A DNA stretch of 64,000 nucleotides from Lachnospiraceae bacterium GAM79 (GCA_003584705.1 AP018536.1:558001-622000); one strand, 5' to 3'; numbered from the stretch's first letter, positions 9,619-18,222 are shown. Numbers and translations are program-made. The notes: generated from the sequence alone by a model not told the origin.

Positions 9619-9930
9619 ATGAATTTAGAAATATATCAACAATTGTGTGCTGAATCAAAAATTCTCTGGACACAGCATTGTTTACAGCGAATGCAGGAAA
9701 GAGATATCAGTCGTGCCGACGTAAAAAATGGAATTGCAACCGGCGAAATCATAGAGGATTATCCAGATGATTTTCCTAATCCAAGCTGTCTGATTTTTGG
9801 ATATAATGTAAATGGACGGATTTTGCATATTGTTGCAGGTTGTGATAATATAAATATATATATCATAACAGCGTACTATCCAGATACAAAGAAATTTGAA
9901 GATGATTTAAAGACACGAAGAAAGAGGTGA
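9619..9930 (+). CDS. DUF4258 protein, probable toxin of a toxin-antitoxin pair
   Basis: 103 residues from ATG 9619, chosen over ATG 9601 because AAGGAGGG (9606-9613) fits only the inner start. It contains WTQHCLQRMQERDISRADV, GEIIEDYPDDFPNPSCLIFG and a C-terminal ITAYYPD, the DUF4258 pattern of a small alpha/beta fold related in appearance to RelE/MqsR-type toxins. The next gene encodes a YgiT-type zinc-finger protein 5 bp downstream, the same arrangement as MqsR-MqsA pairs. Toxin function is inferred from fold class and partner. Confidence 0.75.
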   Translation: MNLEIYQQLCAESKILWTQHCLQRMQERDISRADVKNGIATGEIIEDYPDDFPNPSCLIFGYNVNGRILHIVAGCDNINIYIITAYYPDTKKFEDDLKTRRKR

Positions 9931-9935
9931 TGGAT

Positions 9936-10163
9936 ATGTGTATGTATTGCAAAAATAGTACAACCGTAAATAGTACAACAACACACGTCGTAAATTATAA
10001 AAATTGCATTATTGTAATTAAGAATGTTCCATGCCTTGAATGTGAGCAGTGTGGAGAAAAATATTATACGGATGAAGTTGCTGAGCGACTTGAAACGATT
10101 GTAAATATGGCAAAGAAATTGATGCAGGAAATTGCAGTTATTGACTATCCACAGGTAGCATAA
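9936..10163 (+). CDS. YgiT-type zinc-finger protein, probable antitoxin
   Basis: 75 residues from ATG 9936, with AGAGGTG about 6 bases upstream; ATG 9930 and GTG 9927 are alternatives that overlap the previous stop. Two CxxC pairs (CMYC and CLECEQCGEKYY) form the zinc-binding N-terminal half seen in MqsA/YgiT antitoxins, followed by DEVAERLETIVNMAKKLMQE. It lacks the C-terminal helix-turn-helix of full MqsA, so it would bind toxin but may not repress by itself. It is translationally linked to the DUF4258 gene and followed by a terminator, so the two form a bicistronic unit. Confidence 0.78.
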   Translation: MCMYCKNSTTVNSTTTHVVNYKNCIIVIKNVPCLECEQCGEKYYTDEVAERLETIVNMAKKLMQEIAVIDYPQVA

Positions 10164-10176
10164 TCTTCTATATCGG

Positions 10177-10207
10177 GAGAGGGTGCCGAGGCCCCTCTCT
10201 TTTCTTC
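10177..10207 (+). terminator. intrinsic terminator of the DUF4258/YgiT pair
   Basis: GAGAGGG / CCCTCTC stem with a 9-base loop followed by TTTTCTTCTTTTT, 13 bp after the YgiT-type stop codon. Confidence 0.8.
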
Positions 10208-10226
10208 TTTTTATCTTTTCTCTGTA

Positions 10227-10556
10227 CTATTCAATCCATCGCATTTGGAGACTTTCTCCGAAAAAGTTCCGGAATAGACGTTCTAAAGTAATAATCTGCC
10301 AACCTTTGCCCAAAAAATCAGGACTCTTTACCCCATTATAAATCACAGTTCCATATTTTATTTCTTCAAGATCATAACAAACAAATTCATTTTCTGCCAG
10401 TGATGATTTTTTTAACAGATGGGATATCATGTATTCGACCAGACCTTCGTATCCGGTATAATCAGCTTTATACCATATACCTTCGTTTTCCCATTTTAAC
10501 TGATTTCCTTTTGAAGACTGGCGGTCATTTGTCCGGATATTCTGTTCAAATTTCAT
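10227..10556 (-). pseudogene. truncated HipA/CtkA-like protein, N-terminal stub
   Basis: 109 codons beginning MKFEQNIRTNDRQSSKGNQL, then KADYTGYEGLVEYMISHLL and GWQIITLERLFRNFFGESL. This resembles the N-terminal part of a clostridial family of about 300 residues related to HipA/CtkA-type kinases; the kinase core that should follow is absent, since the frame stops right after GESL. The family match is from memory and moderate; the truncation is inferred from the short length. Confidence 0.45.
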
Positions 10557-10742
10557 TGAATTGGTATTTTTAGCATGATAAGATAAAGTCAGAAAGATAG
10601 TTTATAATGGTCGAAAAAACATGGCACAAAGAAAAGGAACTGCGACAGGCGGCAGGGGACGGTTATTTATAGTAAAATTAAACCATTGCCAGAACATGAA
10701 ATAGCATGATAAACAGAGAAAATTATCAGGGAGAATGAGTAC

Positions 10743-11183
10743 ATGAAAGCAGCAATTATTTATGCATCGGTTCACCATGAAAATACCAAAAAGGTGGTGG
10801 AAGCAATCGCCGGTGAAAACGCGGTAGATCTGATCGATGCTACGAAGGAAAAAGAAAGAGATTTGTCAGGATATGACCTGATCGGCTTTGCCTCCGGGGT
10901 ATATTATGGGAAATTTCATCAGACAGTACTAAATTTTGCTTCTGTCAATTTACCGGCAAATAAAGATGTTTTTCTGATCTGCACCTGTGGCGGCAGTGCG
11001 GCATTCCAGTCAATAGAAGAAGTCGTAAAAAGCAAGCAGGGGAAGATTGTCGGAAAATTTTCCTGTAAGGGGTATGATACCTTCGGTCCGTTCAAGCTGG
11101 TTGGAGGGATTGCAAAGGGACACCCCGATCATAAAGATCTGGCAGATGCGGTAACATTTTATAAAGGAATCATTCGGAGGTAG
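10743..11183 (+). CDS. flavodoxin-family protein
   Basis: 146 residues: MKAAIIYASVHHENTKKVVE is the FMN-phosphate-binding loop (variant of T/SxTGNT), GYDLIGFASGVYYGKFHQTV and VFLICTCGGS are the two later FMN-contacting loops. A soluble electron carrier or FMN-dependent quinone-reductase-like protein is expected. It ends with GHPDHKDLADAVTFYKGI, common in clostridial single-domain flavodoxins. GGGAGAA precedes the start. It lies upstream of a broken transporter copy and the Bcp/YaaA pair; a redox role alongside peroxide defence is possible but unproven. Confidence 0.85.
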   Translation: MKAAIIYASVHHENTKKVVEAIAGENAVDLIDATKEKERDLSGYDLIGFASGVYYGKFHQTVLNFASVNLPANKDVFLICTCGGSAAFQSIEEVVKSKQGKIVGKFSCKGYDTFGPFKLVGGIAKGHPDHKDLADAVTFYKGIIRR

Positions 11184-11221
11184 ACAGAAATGGCAAAGGA
11201 TCAAAGATTCGAGATAGTAAA

Positions 11222-11751
11222 ATGAAAACTGAGGAAACCATAAAACTTATCAAATATGTCACCGGCTCCGTAGCTGCCGTACTGCTTGCAGCAGCCATGC
11301 AGCTTCAGTTTGCGTATGCCGCAGGAATTATCACTCTCCTGACGATCCAGGATACGAAGAAAGAAACTGTGCGGATAACAGCGAAGCGCATGATCATATT
11401 TGTGATCATGACGATCTATATAGAACTGGAGGACAAGACGGATTATACTGGAAGCTGCTTTGATGAACTGGATGCAATGCTTGTGAATCTGAAAAAAGAG
11501 GCATTACGATATATGAATAACCATCTGATCACAGAGGATGATTACTATTATGAATATATGCAGATGAGTTTGCAGAACAAAATAACGTGGAAACCCTGCT
11601 GTCGGAGTTAGAGAGATTACACCACCATTATGAACAGCAGCCGCTCCCGGTCACACGACAGGAATTTGAAAACCGGTCCATGCTGTATCATATCCTGGAA
11701 GACATGAAAGCGTTTCTTGACATCAAAAAAGACTTTATCACAGCAAGGTGA
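11222..11751 (+). pseudogene. doubly deleted copy of the aromatic-acid-exporter-like gene at 17.2 kb
   Basis: This segment matches 17206-18162 at roughly 95 percent by eye, but lacks two internal blocks. The first is 315 bp (105 codons, in frame), with CGATCT at both breakpoints of the intact copy (17396 and 17711). The second is 112 bp with GATGA at both breakpoints (17862 and 17974) and shifts the frame, giving a stop at 11611. The original stop position is still recognisable at 11749-11751. It no longer encodes a working membrane protein: only the first two helices and part of the cytoplasmic domain remain. Confidence 0.9.
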
Positions 11752-11802
11752 TGTATTATAATGTAAAAACCAAATTAGATAAGAAAGTGGAGGAAAACAT
11801 AT

Positions 11803-12261
11803 ATGTTAGAAGCAGGAAAAAAAGCACCCGATTTTGAATTGCCGGATCAGGACGGTGTAATGCATAAATTAAGTGATTATGCAGGCAAAAAAGTGATTTT
11901 ATATTTTTATCCAAAGGATAACACACCCGGATGTACGAAACAGGCATGCGGTTTTTCAGAGAGATATCCGCAGTTTGCGGAAAAGGGTGCGGTCATTCTT
12001 GGAGTCAGTAAAGATTCCGTGGCTTCTCATAAGAGATTTGAAGAAAAATATGGTCTGGCATTTACACTTTTAGCTGATCCGGAACGTAAAGTTATTGAAG
12101 CCTATGATGTCTGGAAAGAAAAGAAAAACTATGGAAAAATATCTATGGGCGTGGTAAGGACCACATATCTTATCGATGAACAGGGAGTCATCATCAAGGC
12201 TAATGATAAAGTCAAAGCAGCAGATGACCCTGAAAATATGCTTAAGGAATTAGAAGGATGA
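11803..12261 (+). CDS. bcp: thioredoxin-dependent peroxiredoxin, Bcp/PrxQ type
   Basis: 152 residues. Peroxidatic Cys44 and resolving Cys49 lie in KDNTPGCTKQACGFSERY, the PrxQ pattern with five-residue spacing; GVSKDSVASHKRFEEKYGL and a C-terminal RTTYLIDEQG complete the fold. It reduces hydrogen peroxide and organic peroxides using thioredoxin. GTGGAGG precedes the ATG. The stop overlaps the yaaA start by four bases (ATGA), so the two are translationally coupled, consistent with a joint peroxide response. Confidence 0.95.
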   Translation: MLEAGKKAPDFELPDQDGVMHKLSDYAGKKVILYFYPKDNTPGCTKQACGFSERYPQFAEKGAVILGVSKDSVASHKRFEEKYGLAFTLLADPERKVIEAYDVWKEKKNYGKISMGVVRTTYLIDEQGVIIKANDKVKAADDPENMLKELEG

Positions 12262-13001
12262 AAATCATACTGTCTCCTGCAAAAAAGATGGTAAGCGATA
12301 CGGACAGCCTTGCACCGGTTAATGTGCCAAAACATATGGATCAGACAGCAGAGATATTGAGTTTTATGAAGAGTCAGTCCAAAGAGGAGCTGAAAGCAGT
12401 CTGGAAATGTAACGATAAGATTGCCGAACAGAACTTTCACAGACTGGAAACTATGGATCTGTACCGTGGACTTACTCCGGCAGTATTATCCTATGAGGGA
12501 ATCGCATTTCAGTATATGGCACCGGCTGTGTTTGAGGATAGACAGCTTGCATATGTACAAAAGCACTTGAGAATCCTGTCTGCGTTTTATGGGGTTTTGG
12601 AACCAATGGATGGGGTGACACCGTACCGGTTAGAAATGCAGGCAAAGGTCGGGATAGGAGATGCAAAAAATCTGTATGATTACTGGGGGGAGAGATTATA
12701 TCGTTCAGTGATTGATGACAGCAGGGTTATCATTAATCTGGCATCAAAAGAATACTCAAAGTGCATAGAAAAGTATCTGACACCTAAGGATACCTATATT
12801 ACGATCTCCTTTTGTGAGTTATCGGGAAATAAACTGGTAACGAAAGGGACATATGCCAAAATGGCCCGAGGGGAAATGGTTCGGTTCATGGCAGAAAGAG
12901 AAATTGAGAATCCTGCAGAGATACAAAAATTTGACAGACTTGGATATACTTTCAGAAGAGATTTGTCATCTGAATCGGAATATGTATTTGAACGAAAATG
13001 A
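12258..13001 (+). CDS. yaaA: peroxide stress protein YaaA (DUF328/UPF0246)
   Basis: 247 residues starting MKIILSPAKKM, the family's hallmark, with YRGLTPAVLSYEGIAFQY, LRILSAFYGVLEPMDGVTPYR and VINLASKEYSK in the expected order. In E. coli YaaA lowers free iron and protects DNA and protein under peroxide stress and has a DNA-binding fold. Overlap with bcp supports a two-gene peroxide operon. Full length for the family, nothing missing. Confidence 0.95.
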   Translation: MKIILSPAKKMVSDTDSLAPVNVPKHMDQTAEILSFMKSQSKEELKAVWKCNDKIAEQNFHRLETMDLYRGLTPAVLSYEGIAFQYMAPAVFEDRQLAYVQKHLRILSAFYGVLEPMDGVTPYRLEMQAKVGIGDAKNLYDYWGERLYRSVIDDSRVIINLASKEYSKCIEKYLTPKDTYITISFCELSGNKLVTKGTYAKMARGEMVRFMAEREIENPAEIQKFDRLGYTFRRDLSSESEYVFERK

Positions 13002-13177
13002 ACAGACTAAAAATATTATTGTGATGTTTGCGGATGGGAGTATGATGAAGACCGATATGTGAGAATATTAAAATTAAAAAATAGCAATTTGCACAATTTA
13101 TTCACTATCTCATGGAAAAAATCAGTGCTTTTGCGAAGTTGCACAAGACTAACTGTATATGATATTATAGCAAAGCG

Positions 13178-13222
13178 ATACGCAGTGCGAGAGGCATGGT
13201 ATGTCTGATCAAAGCTGCGTAT
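13178..13222 (+). other. stem-loop before permease fragment
   Basis: ATACGCAG / CTGCGTAT stem with a 29-base loop, followed by a T-rich stretch (TTATTTTACT). It may be a terminator or the remains of a leader. The 240 bp between yaaA and the permease fragment hold nothing else I recognise; no known riboswitch core is visible. Confidence 0.35.
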
Positions 13223-13241
13223 TTATTTTACTATTTAGTTA

Positions 13242-13751
13242 GTGATGGCTAACCTAGAAAAGAAAGGAGTTGATTTTATCAAGTCGCATCGATCAACCAT
13301 TGTCCTGCTTGCGCTGTTGTTTATGCCGGCTTCCAACTTGTGGAGTCGCACCCTTTTTGCCTTTGCTACGGCAATCTTAGGCACATGGGTTTTTGTCTGG
13401 TTCATCCAGAGGATCCGGTTCAAGGATCTTGTTATGGTTCCGCTGGTGGGTATCGTGTTTGGAAATGTGATCGGCGGAATTACCAGTTATCTTGCCTATA
13501 AATATGAGATGACACAGGCGCTGTCCTCATGGCTGGTAGGGCATTTTTCACTGGTACTGAAAGGCCGCTATGAAATCGTGTGGCTGACAGTGCCACTGGT
13601 GATACTGGCATTCCTGTTTGCAAACCATTTCAATATCGTAGGTCTGGGAAGGGATTTTTCCCAAAACCTTGGAGTTCCCTATAACCTGGTTCTTTTTTCC
13701 GGCCTTACGCTCTCCGCTATGATTACCGCAATAGATTACATGAAAATTTAA
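13242..13751 (+). pseudogene. iron-chelate ABC transporter permease (FecCD family) fragment
   Basis: 169 open codons covering the middle of a FecCD-type permease: LLALLFMPASNLWSRTLF, VPLVGIVFGNVIGGITSYLA, WLTVPLVILAFLFANHFNIV and LGRDFSQNLGVPYNLV. Full permeases are about 320 residues; both the beginning and the last helices are missing and no ribosome-binding site precedes the GTG/ATG at 13242. No binding protein or ATPase gene is adjacent. It is best read as a decayed ferric-siderophore or heme uptake locus. Confidence 0.65.
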
Positions 13752-13773
13752 TAGAAAAATTAAAAATCGTCTA

Positions 13774-13803
13774 TTGACACAACAAAAGGCTGCCTGCTAC
13801 AAT
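13774..13803 (+). promoter_or_regulatory. sigma-70 type promoter of the PepSY lipoprotein gene
   Basis: TTGACA (13774-13779), 18-bp spacer, TACAAT (13798-13803), 38 bp upstream of the start codon. Confidence 0.7.
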
Positions 13804-13841
13804 CTACGCAATTCACTTTGAATAGAAGGAGGTAAAGATAG

Positions 13842-14705
13842 ATGATGAAACGTAAATTGATTTTAACCGGCGCAGCACTGTCCCTGGCAGTGGCTATGAC
13901 CGGATGTGGCGGTAAACCAGTGATAAATCAGCAGCCAAGCAGCCAGGCACAGCTGATCAGCATGGAAGCAGCTCAGGAGGTAGCGTTAAAGGCAGCCAAT
14001 ATTGCTGCGGAGGATGCAGCAATTTCAGCGACGACCCTGAATGAAGTAGCAGGGACGTCCTGCTATAAGGTTGAGTTTACTTCGGGCGATTATGCTTATG
14101 CCTACACTGTAAATGCAGAAACGGGTGCAGTCATGGAAATGAGCAGCCGGGAGAAGAATGCGGTAGATACCCAGGCACAGACGGAGGCGACAGTCTCCGC
14201 TGCCGATTCTGCCACAACGCAGAGTTCTGCCGCAGCTACCGCGCAGACGGTAACCGGCACAGTGGATGAGGAAATGGCACAGAAGATAGCTCTTGAGCAT
14301 GCCGGAGTGAAGGCAACGGATGCAACGATCACCAAGTCAAAGCTGGACTATGAAGGCAGACGCCAGGTATATGAAATTGAATGGTACGCAGGCGGTAAGA
14401 AGTACGACTATGAAATAGCCGTGGATACCGGTGAGATTTTAAGTTCCGCATACGATGAAAAAACATCCGGATGGAGTGTCAGCAATAGCAGTAACGTTAC
14501 TGTCAGTGAGGCAGATGCAAAGCAGACGGCACTTGGCCGTGTAAGCGGTGCAACACAAAAGGACATCTACGAATGGAAATTCGATTATGATGATGGACGT
14601 CCGGAATACGAAGGCAAGATCATCTATGGCGGAACGGAATATGACTTTACGATCGATGCATCCAGTGGAGCTGTCATAGAGTGGGAGGCTGAGAGCGTCC
14701 GTTAG
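13842..14705 (+). CDS. lipoprotein with three PepSY-type repeats
   Basis: 287 residues with a lipoprotein signal peptide (MMKRKLILTGAALSLAVAMT, then lipobox Cys in TGCGG). Three PepSY-like units follow: around 40-90 (ISMEAAQEVALKAANI..AVMEMSS), 140-205 (DEEMAQKIALEHAGV..TGEILSS) and 220-285 (VSEADAKQTALGRVSG..SGAVIEW), with an Ala/Thr/Ser-rich linker after the first. PepSY domains are known as protease-inhibitory or pore-associated modules at the cell surface. It has its own promoter and stands alone. AAGGAGG lies upstream of the start. Its partner is unknown. Confidence 0.85.
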   Translation: MMKRKLILTGAALSLAVAMTGCGGKPVINQQPSSQAQLISMEAAQEVALKAANIAAEDAAISATTLNEVAGTSCYKVEFTSGDYAYAYTVNAETGAVMEMSSREKNAVDTQAQTEATVSAADSATTQSSAAATAQTVTGTVDEEMAQKIALEHAGVKATDATITKSKLDYEGRRQVYEIEWYAGGKKYDYEIAVDTGEILSSAYDEKTSGWSVSNSSNVTVSEADAKQTALGRVSGATQKDIYEWKFDYDDGRPEYEGKIIYGGTEYDFTIDASSGAVIEWEAESVR

Positions 14706-14747
14706 TTATGCTCATAAAAAAGTAAGGGGTTGTATTCCCGGTAATAT

Positions 14748-15030
14748 GTGAAAGCGTCTAGGTCATTCCATCGGATATGGAAAGAAAGAGACAGTGCACA
14801 GCCGAGACTTTTGGAAGCGATACTGTATAAAGATAACTTTAACAGAGCGTATAAGAGAGTTAAGGCAAACAAGGGAGCGCCAGAAATTGATGGCATGACC
14901 ATTGAGGAGGCTCTTCCATATCTAAAGGAACATCAACAAGAGTTAACCGACCGCATTTATCGTGGAAAGTATACTCCGTCTCCAGTAAGACGAGCCACGA
15001 TTCCCAAACCAGATGGTGGTGTGCGAAAGC
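14748..15030 (+). pseudogene. group II intron maturase/reverse transcriptase, N-terminal stub
   Basis: The frame encodes the N-terminal RT segment of LtrA-type proteins: AILYKDNFNRAYKRVKANKG, DGMTIEEALPYLKEHQ and RRATIPKPDGGVRKL. Homology stops at VRKL near 15030; the catalytic YADD, maturase and endonuclease parts are missing. The structured 5' part of a group II intron is also absent, since the PepSY gene ends only 42 bp upstream. A hairpin (GGCGGAAAGC/AAGCCTTCCGCC, 15070-15103) and an IS3-type element follow. Confidence 0.75.
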
Positions 15031-15151
15031 TTGACATGCAATCATTTCGCTGTTATATATAAAAACAAGGCGGAAAGCTTATTCACAAGCCTTCCGCCAT
15101 TCATTATCATAGAAGATCTACGTATTTACAGAGTTTTCTTCACACACGAGG

Positions 15152-16618
15152 GTGCGGACATTTTCTTGGACTATCTAAGTGACCAATCCAAGTCTATGTC
15201 TGTACTCTATAGGACTCAAATATCCTAATGATTTTTTTATTCTTTTTTCATTATACCAATAAAGATAATCATTTAAAATACCAATAAATTCTGAGATGTT
15301 TACCCCAGACCAATCTGCATTATAGAACATCTCATTTTTAATTCTTCCAAATACGCCCTCACAGGCAGAATTATCAGGTGAACAGCCTTTCTTTGACATT
15401 GATCGTATGAAACCATTTTTCTCCATCCTGTCAATCCAGCCTGGCCAGCGGTAGTGTACGCCTCTGTCTGAATGTATGATTGGTTTTTCTCCTACAGATA
15501 GTAATTTAGCTGCATCGTCAAGCATAGAATTGACAAGTAATGCATCTGGAGAAGTGCTTATATTCCAATTGACAAGTAAGCCATCAAAACAATCTACTAT
15601 AGGCGATAAATAAACCTTTCCTGCCGGAATTGCAAACTCGGTTATATCTGTTAACCACTTTTCGTTAGGTTTAGATGCAGAAAAATTTCTGTTAATTAGA
15701 TTATCTACTGCTGGAGATATTTCACCTTGATAGGAATTATATTTACGAGTTCGTTTGATTTTTACTACAAGTTGTTCTTCTTTCATAATCCTACGAATAA
15801 CTTTTTCTGAGACAATTATATTTTCACGCTTAAGTAGGGCGTGAATTCGTCTGTAACCATATCGACCTTTATTCTCTGTAAATAATTCAATGACTCTAAC
15901 ACGTAAAAGTGTATATTTATCTTCTTTTTGTAGGGATTGTTTCTGATAATAATAACTGCTTTTTGATAATTGTAATTTCTGTAATAATAATGGCAGTGAG
16001 TATCTATTTTTCAAGACATCGATTATCACCGCCTTCTCTCTGTTGCTGAGAGCACTCTGATCGATGTCGGGGTCTTTTTTTAATACATTTATCGTTTCTT
16101 TAAGAATGTCTATTTCTAATTGCATATCTTGCATTTGAGCCTTCAACTGATTTATTTCATCAGAAGAAATAACTGTACTTGAAACAGAACCTTCTACTAA
16201 TGTTCCCGGAGTAATGTTTTTGTGATTCATAAGACCTAATGTACCTTCTTTTAAATAACGTTTTCGCCATTGATAAATACTGGCTCTACTATATCCAATG
16301 TCTTCTGAAACATATTTTATATTTTCTCCGAGCTCATAGCAACGGTGAATTGCATCTAATTTTACTTCTAATGGAGGATTGCGAGGATGATCAGGAGGAT
16401 TATCAATTACAGGGTATTCTTTCCTTGTTTTGGGTGGGGTATTTTCCTCAGCAATCCATGTGTACAGATTTCTGCGTGTTGGATACCCTAGAATCCTAAT
16501 AGTTTCAGTTACAGACTCTGTTTGATGATATATCCGTAGTGCAATATCCTTTTGTTCTTTTGAATACATAAAAAGGCTCCTTTCGAAGCCCTATAGTAGT
16601 CCAGAATTTTGTCCGCAC
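15152..16618 (-). mobile_element. IS3-family insertion sequence, apparently complete
   Basis: About 1.47 kb bounded by imperfect terminal inverted repeats: left GTGCGGACA..GGACTA and, reading inward from the right, GTGCGGACA..CTGGACTA (17 of 22 matches by eye). One long transposase ORF fills it. No convincing short target duplication is visible (AGG left, TCT right), so its neighbours may have been rearranged after insertion. It sits between a maturase stub and a toxin stub, in a debris-rich zone. Confidence 0.8.
15175..16569 (-). CDS. IS3-family transposase, single-ORF form
   Basis: 464 residues. N-terminal helix-turn-helix modules (RIYHQTESVTETIRILGYP and DIGYSRASIYQWRKRYLKEG), a leucine-rich coiled coil (INQLKAQMQDMQLEIDILKE), the IS3 OrfB-like linker (NKGRYGYRRIHALLKRE), and an rve integrase core with DDE residues in TDITEF, IHSDRG and SACEGVFGRIKNEMFY. 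In most IS3 elements OrfA and OrfB are joined by programmed frameshifting; here they are one continuous frame. Nothing is interrupted, so it may be active. Confidence 0.92.
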   Translation of the reverse strand: MYSKEQKDIALRIYHQTESVTETIRILGYPTRRNLYTWIAEENTPPKTRKEYPVIDNPPDHPRNPPLEVKLDAIHRCYELGENIKYVSEDIGYSRASIYQWRKRYLKEGTLGLMNHKNITPGTLVEGSVSSTVISSDEINQLKAQMQDMQLEIDILKETINVLKKDPDIDQSALSNREKAVIIDVLKNRYSLPLLLQKLQLSKSSYYYQKQSLQKEDKYTLLRVRVIELFTENKGRYGYRRIHALLKRENIIVSEKVIRRIMKEEQLVVKIKRTRKYNSYQGEISPAVDNLINRNFSASKPNEKWLTDITEFAIPAGKVYLSPIVDCFDGLLVNWNISTSPDALLVNSMLDDAAKLLSVGEKPIIHSDRGVHYRWPGWIDRMEKNGFIRSMSKKGCSPDNSACEGVFGRIKNEMFYNADWSGVNISEFIGILNDYLYWYNEKRIKKSLGYLSPIEYRHRLGLVT

Positions 16619-16631
16619 TCTCCACTCCACT

Positions 16632-16658
16632 CAAAAGAGGGCTCATTGCCCTCTTTTA
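16632..16658 (-). terminator. terminator-like hairpin after the YoeB remnant
   Basis: AAAGAGGGC / GCCCTCTTT stem with a 5-base loop (TCATT), A-rich and T-rich on either side, so it could work in both directions. It lies directly behind the toxin remnant's stop codon on the minus strand. Confidence 0.7.
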
Positions 16659-16815
16659 TCAATCCTCATAGTGTCCACGGCAGGAAATAATCCACAAAAA
16701 TCCGTTTTCATCAATGTTGTAGACGAGTCTGTTTACATCATCAATTCTTCGGCTCCACGCTTTTCTGTGACGAAGCGGTTCCGGTTTCTCTGTCAACCGA
16801 TGTGATTCATGAATC
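16659..16815 (-). pseudogene. Txe/YoeB-family toxin, C-terminal remnant
   Basis: The minus strand reads HRLTEKPEPLRHRKAWSRRI then DDVNRLVYNIDENGFLWIIS and CRGHYED, then stop. This is the C-terminal half of Txe/YoeB mRNA interferases, including the catalytic-site RLVY and the terminal CRGHY histidine. The N-terminal half is replaced by unrelated sequence without a start, so it is a stub. No antitoxin gene is adjacent. The residual family match is strong despite its length. Confidence 0.75.
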
Positions 16816-16946
16816 GTATAAAAATCATGGAATAAATAATATCAATATGATAGATTATAATTTGAAAAGACCCTCTTGAATCGTTTGGATCAGGTGTTTA
16901 TGATAAGATGAAATAAGAACATAGCGTAGCTTATTAGGAGATCATT

Positions 16947-17084
16947 ATGTGTGGACGGTATTATGTGGATGACGAAACAGCAGAAGAAATCGAAAAAGTA
17001 ATCCGCTTGGAGAGATCCGGACCATCAAACAGCTGCAGATACACTCCCAGGAACGAAAGAACTATGCAGGTATTCCATCCATAG
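16947..17084 (+). pseudogene. SRAP (YedK/HMCES) protein, frameshifted N-terminal remnant
   Basis: The frame starts MCGRYYVDDETAEEIEKVIR with the catalytic Cys2 of SRAP abasic-site-crosslinking proteins and a TAGGAG ribosome-binding site at the right distance. After about 24 codons the frame shifts: a neighbouring frame continues with a P/HQTAA..GTK pattern typical of the family, and the reading frame stops at 17082. The remaining 150-plus residues are absent. From 17085 to 17184 I see nothing certain. Confidence 0.65.
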
Positions 17085-17184
17085 AGTTTGATTGTACGAT
17101 TGTCATTTTAGGCAGACAGCTAGCCGCAAAGCTGATATACTATATGTCAGAGGGCAGGTGGGTGCTGAATTTTAAATAGTAAGA

Positions 17185-18162
17185 ATGGAAACCATACCTA
17201 TGAAAATGAAAACTGAGGAAACCATAAAACTGATCAAATATGTTACCGGCTCCGTAGCTGCCGTATTGCTTGCAGCAGCCCTGCAGCTTCAGTTTGCGTA
17301 TGCCGCAGGAATTATCACTCTCCTGACGATCCAGGACACGAAGAAGGAAACTGTGCGGATAACAGCGAAGCGCATGATCATATTTGTGATCATGACGATC
17401 TTGTCAGCAGTGATCTTTCCACTTGCCGGATATCACGTGTGGGCGTTCGGTATTGTACTGATCCCATATCTGTTTAGCTGCATGGCATTAGACATGAAGG
17501 AAGCGATTGCTCCTATTGCAGTGCTTTGTACACATTATGTTTCAGCTAAGAGCTGCAGTCCGTCCATGATCCTGAACGAATTCCTGATCCTGGTGATCGG
17601 AGCGGGGATAGGCACACTGTGGAATCTCTATATGCCGGATGGCAGAAGACAACTGTTGGAGTATCAGAAAACAGTGGATGACAAAATCGTGTACATCCTC
17701 CGTAGAATGGCGATCTATATAGAACTGGAGGACAAGACGGATTATACAGGAAGCTGTTTTGATGAACTGGACGCAATGCTTGTGAATCTGAAAAAAGAGG
17801 CATTACGATATATGAATAATCATCTGATCACAGAGGATGATTACTATTACGAATATATGCAGATGAGAGCAAGACAGTGCGTGATACTGAAAAGAATATA
17901 TGCAGATATCATCCGTCTGACCACTACGCCGGAGCAGGGGAAAGCACTGGCAGATTTTATACGTCAGACTGCCGATGAATTTGAAGAACAAAATAATGTG
18001 GAAACCCTGCTGTCGGAGTTAGAGACACTGCACCACTATTATGAACAGCAGCCGCTCCCAGTTACGAGACAGGAATTTGAAAACCGGTCCATGCTGTATC
18101 ATATCCTGGAAGACATGAAAGCGTTTCTTGACATCAAAAAAGACTTTATCACAGCAAGATAA
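17185..18162 (+). CDS. aromatic acid exporter family (ArAE_1/DUF939) membrane protein
   Basis: 325 residues at most; starts at 17185, 17200 or 17206 are possible and the ribosome-binding site is weak. The first 140 residues contain about five membrane helices (YVTGSVAAVLLAAALQLQFA, MIIFVIMTILSAVIFPLAGY, FLILVIGAGIGTLW); the rest is a cytoplasmic helical domain (LEYQKTVDDKIVYILRRMAI, CFDELDAMLVNLKKEAL). This matches the ArAE_1 N- plus C-terminal layout, related to FUSC-type exporters. Substrate unknown. It is the full-length parent or sister of the deleted copy at 11222. Confidence 0.85.
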   Translation: METIPMKMKTEETIKLIKYVTGSVAAVLLAAALQLQFAYAAGIITLLTIQDTKKETVRITAKRMIIFVIMTILSAVIFPLAGYHVWAFGIVLIPYLFSCMALDMKEAIAPIAVLCTHYVSAKSCSPSMILNEFLILVIGAGIGTLWNLYMPDGRRQLLEYQKTVDDKIVYILRRMAIYIELEDKTDYTGSCFDELDAMLVNLKKEALRYMNNHLITEDDYYYEYMQMRARQCVILKRIYADIIRLTTTPEQGKALADFIRQTADEFEEQNNVETLLSELETLHHYYEQQPLPVTRQEFENRSMLYHILEDMKAFLDIKKDFITAR

Positions 18163-18222
18163 TGCGAGACTTTGACCAGAGAACATAACAATATAAAAAA
18201 CGAGATCAGGAGGCTATCAGAA

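Noticed and set aside
11189..11224. 11-codon ORF overlapping the start of the deleted exporter copy
   Set aside because: Too short and without a homologue or ribosome-binding site; chance overlap with the ATG is likely.
14706..15152. Complete group II intron
   Set aside because: Only the first part of the maturase is present; no intron 5' structure, no RT catalytic motif and no domain V are seen.
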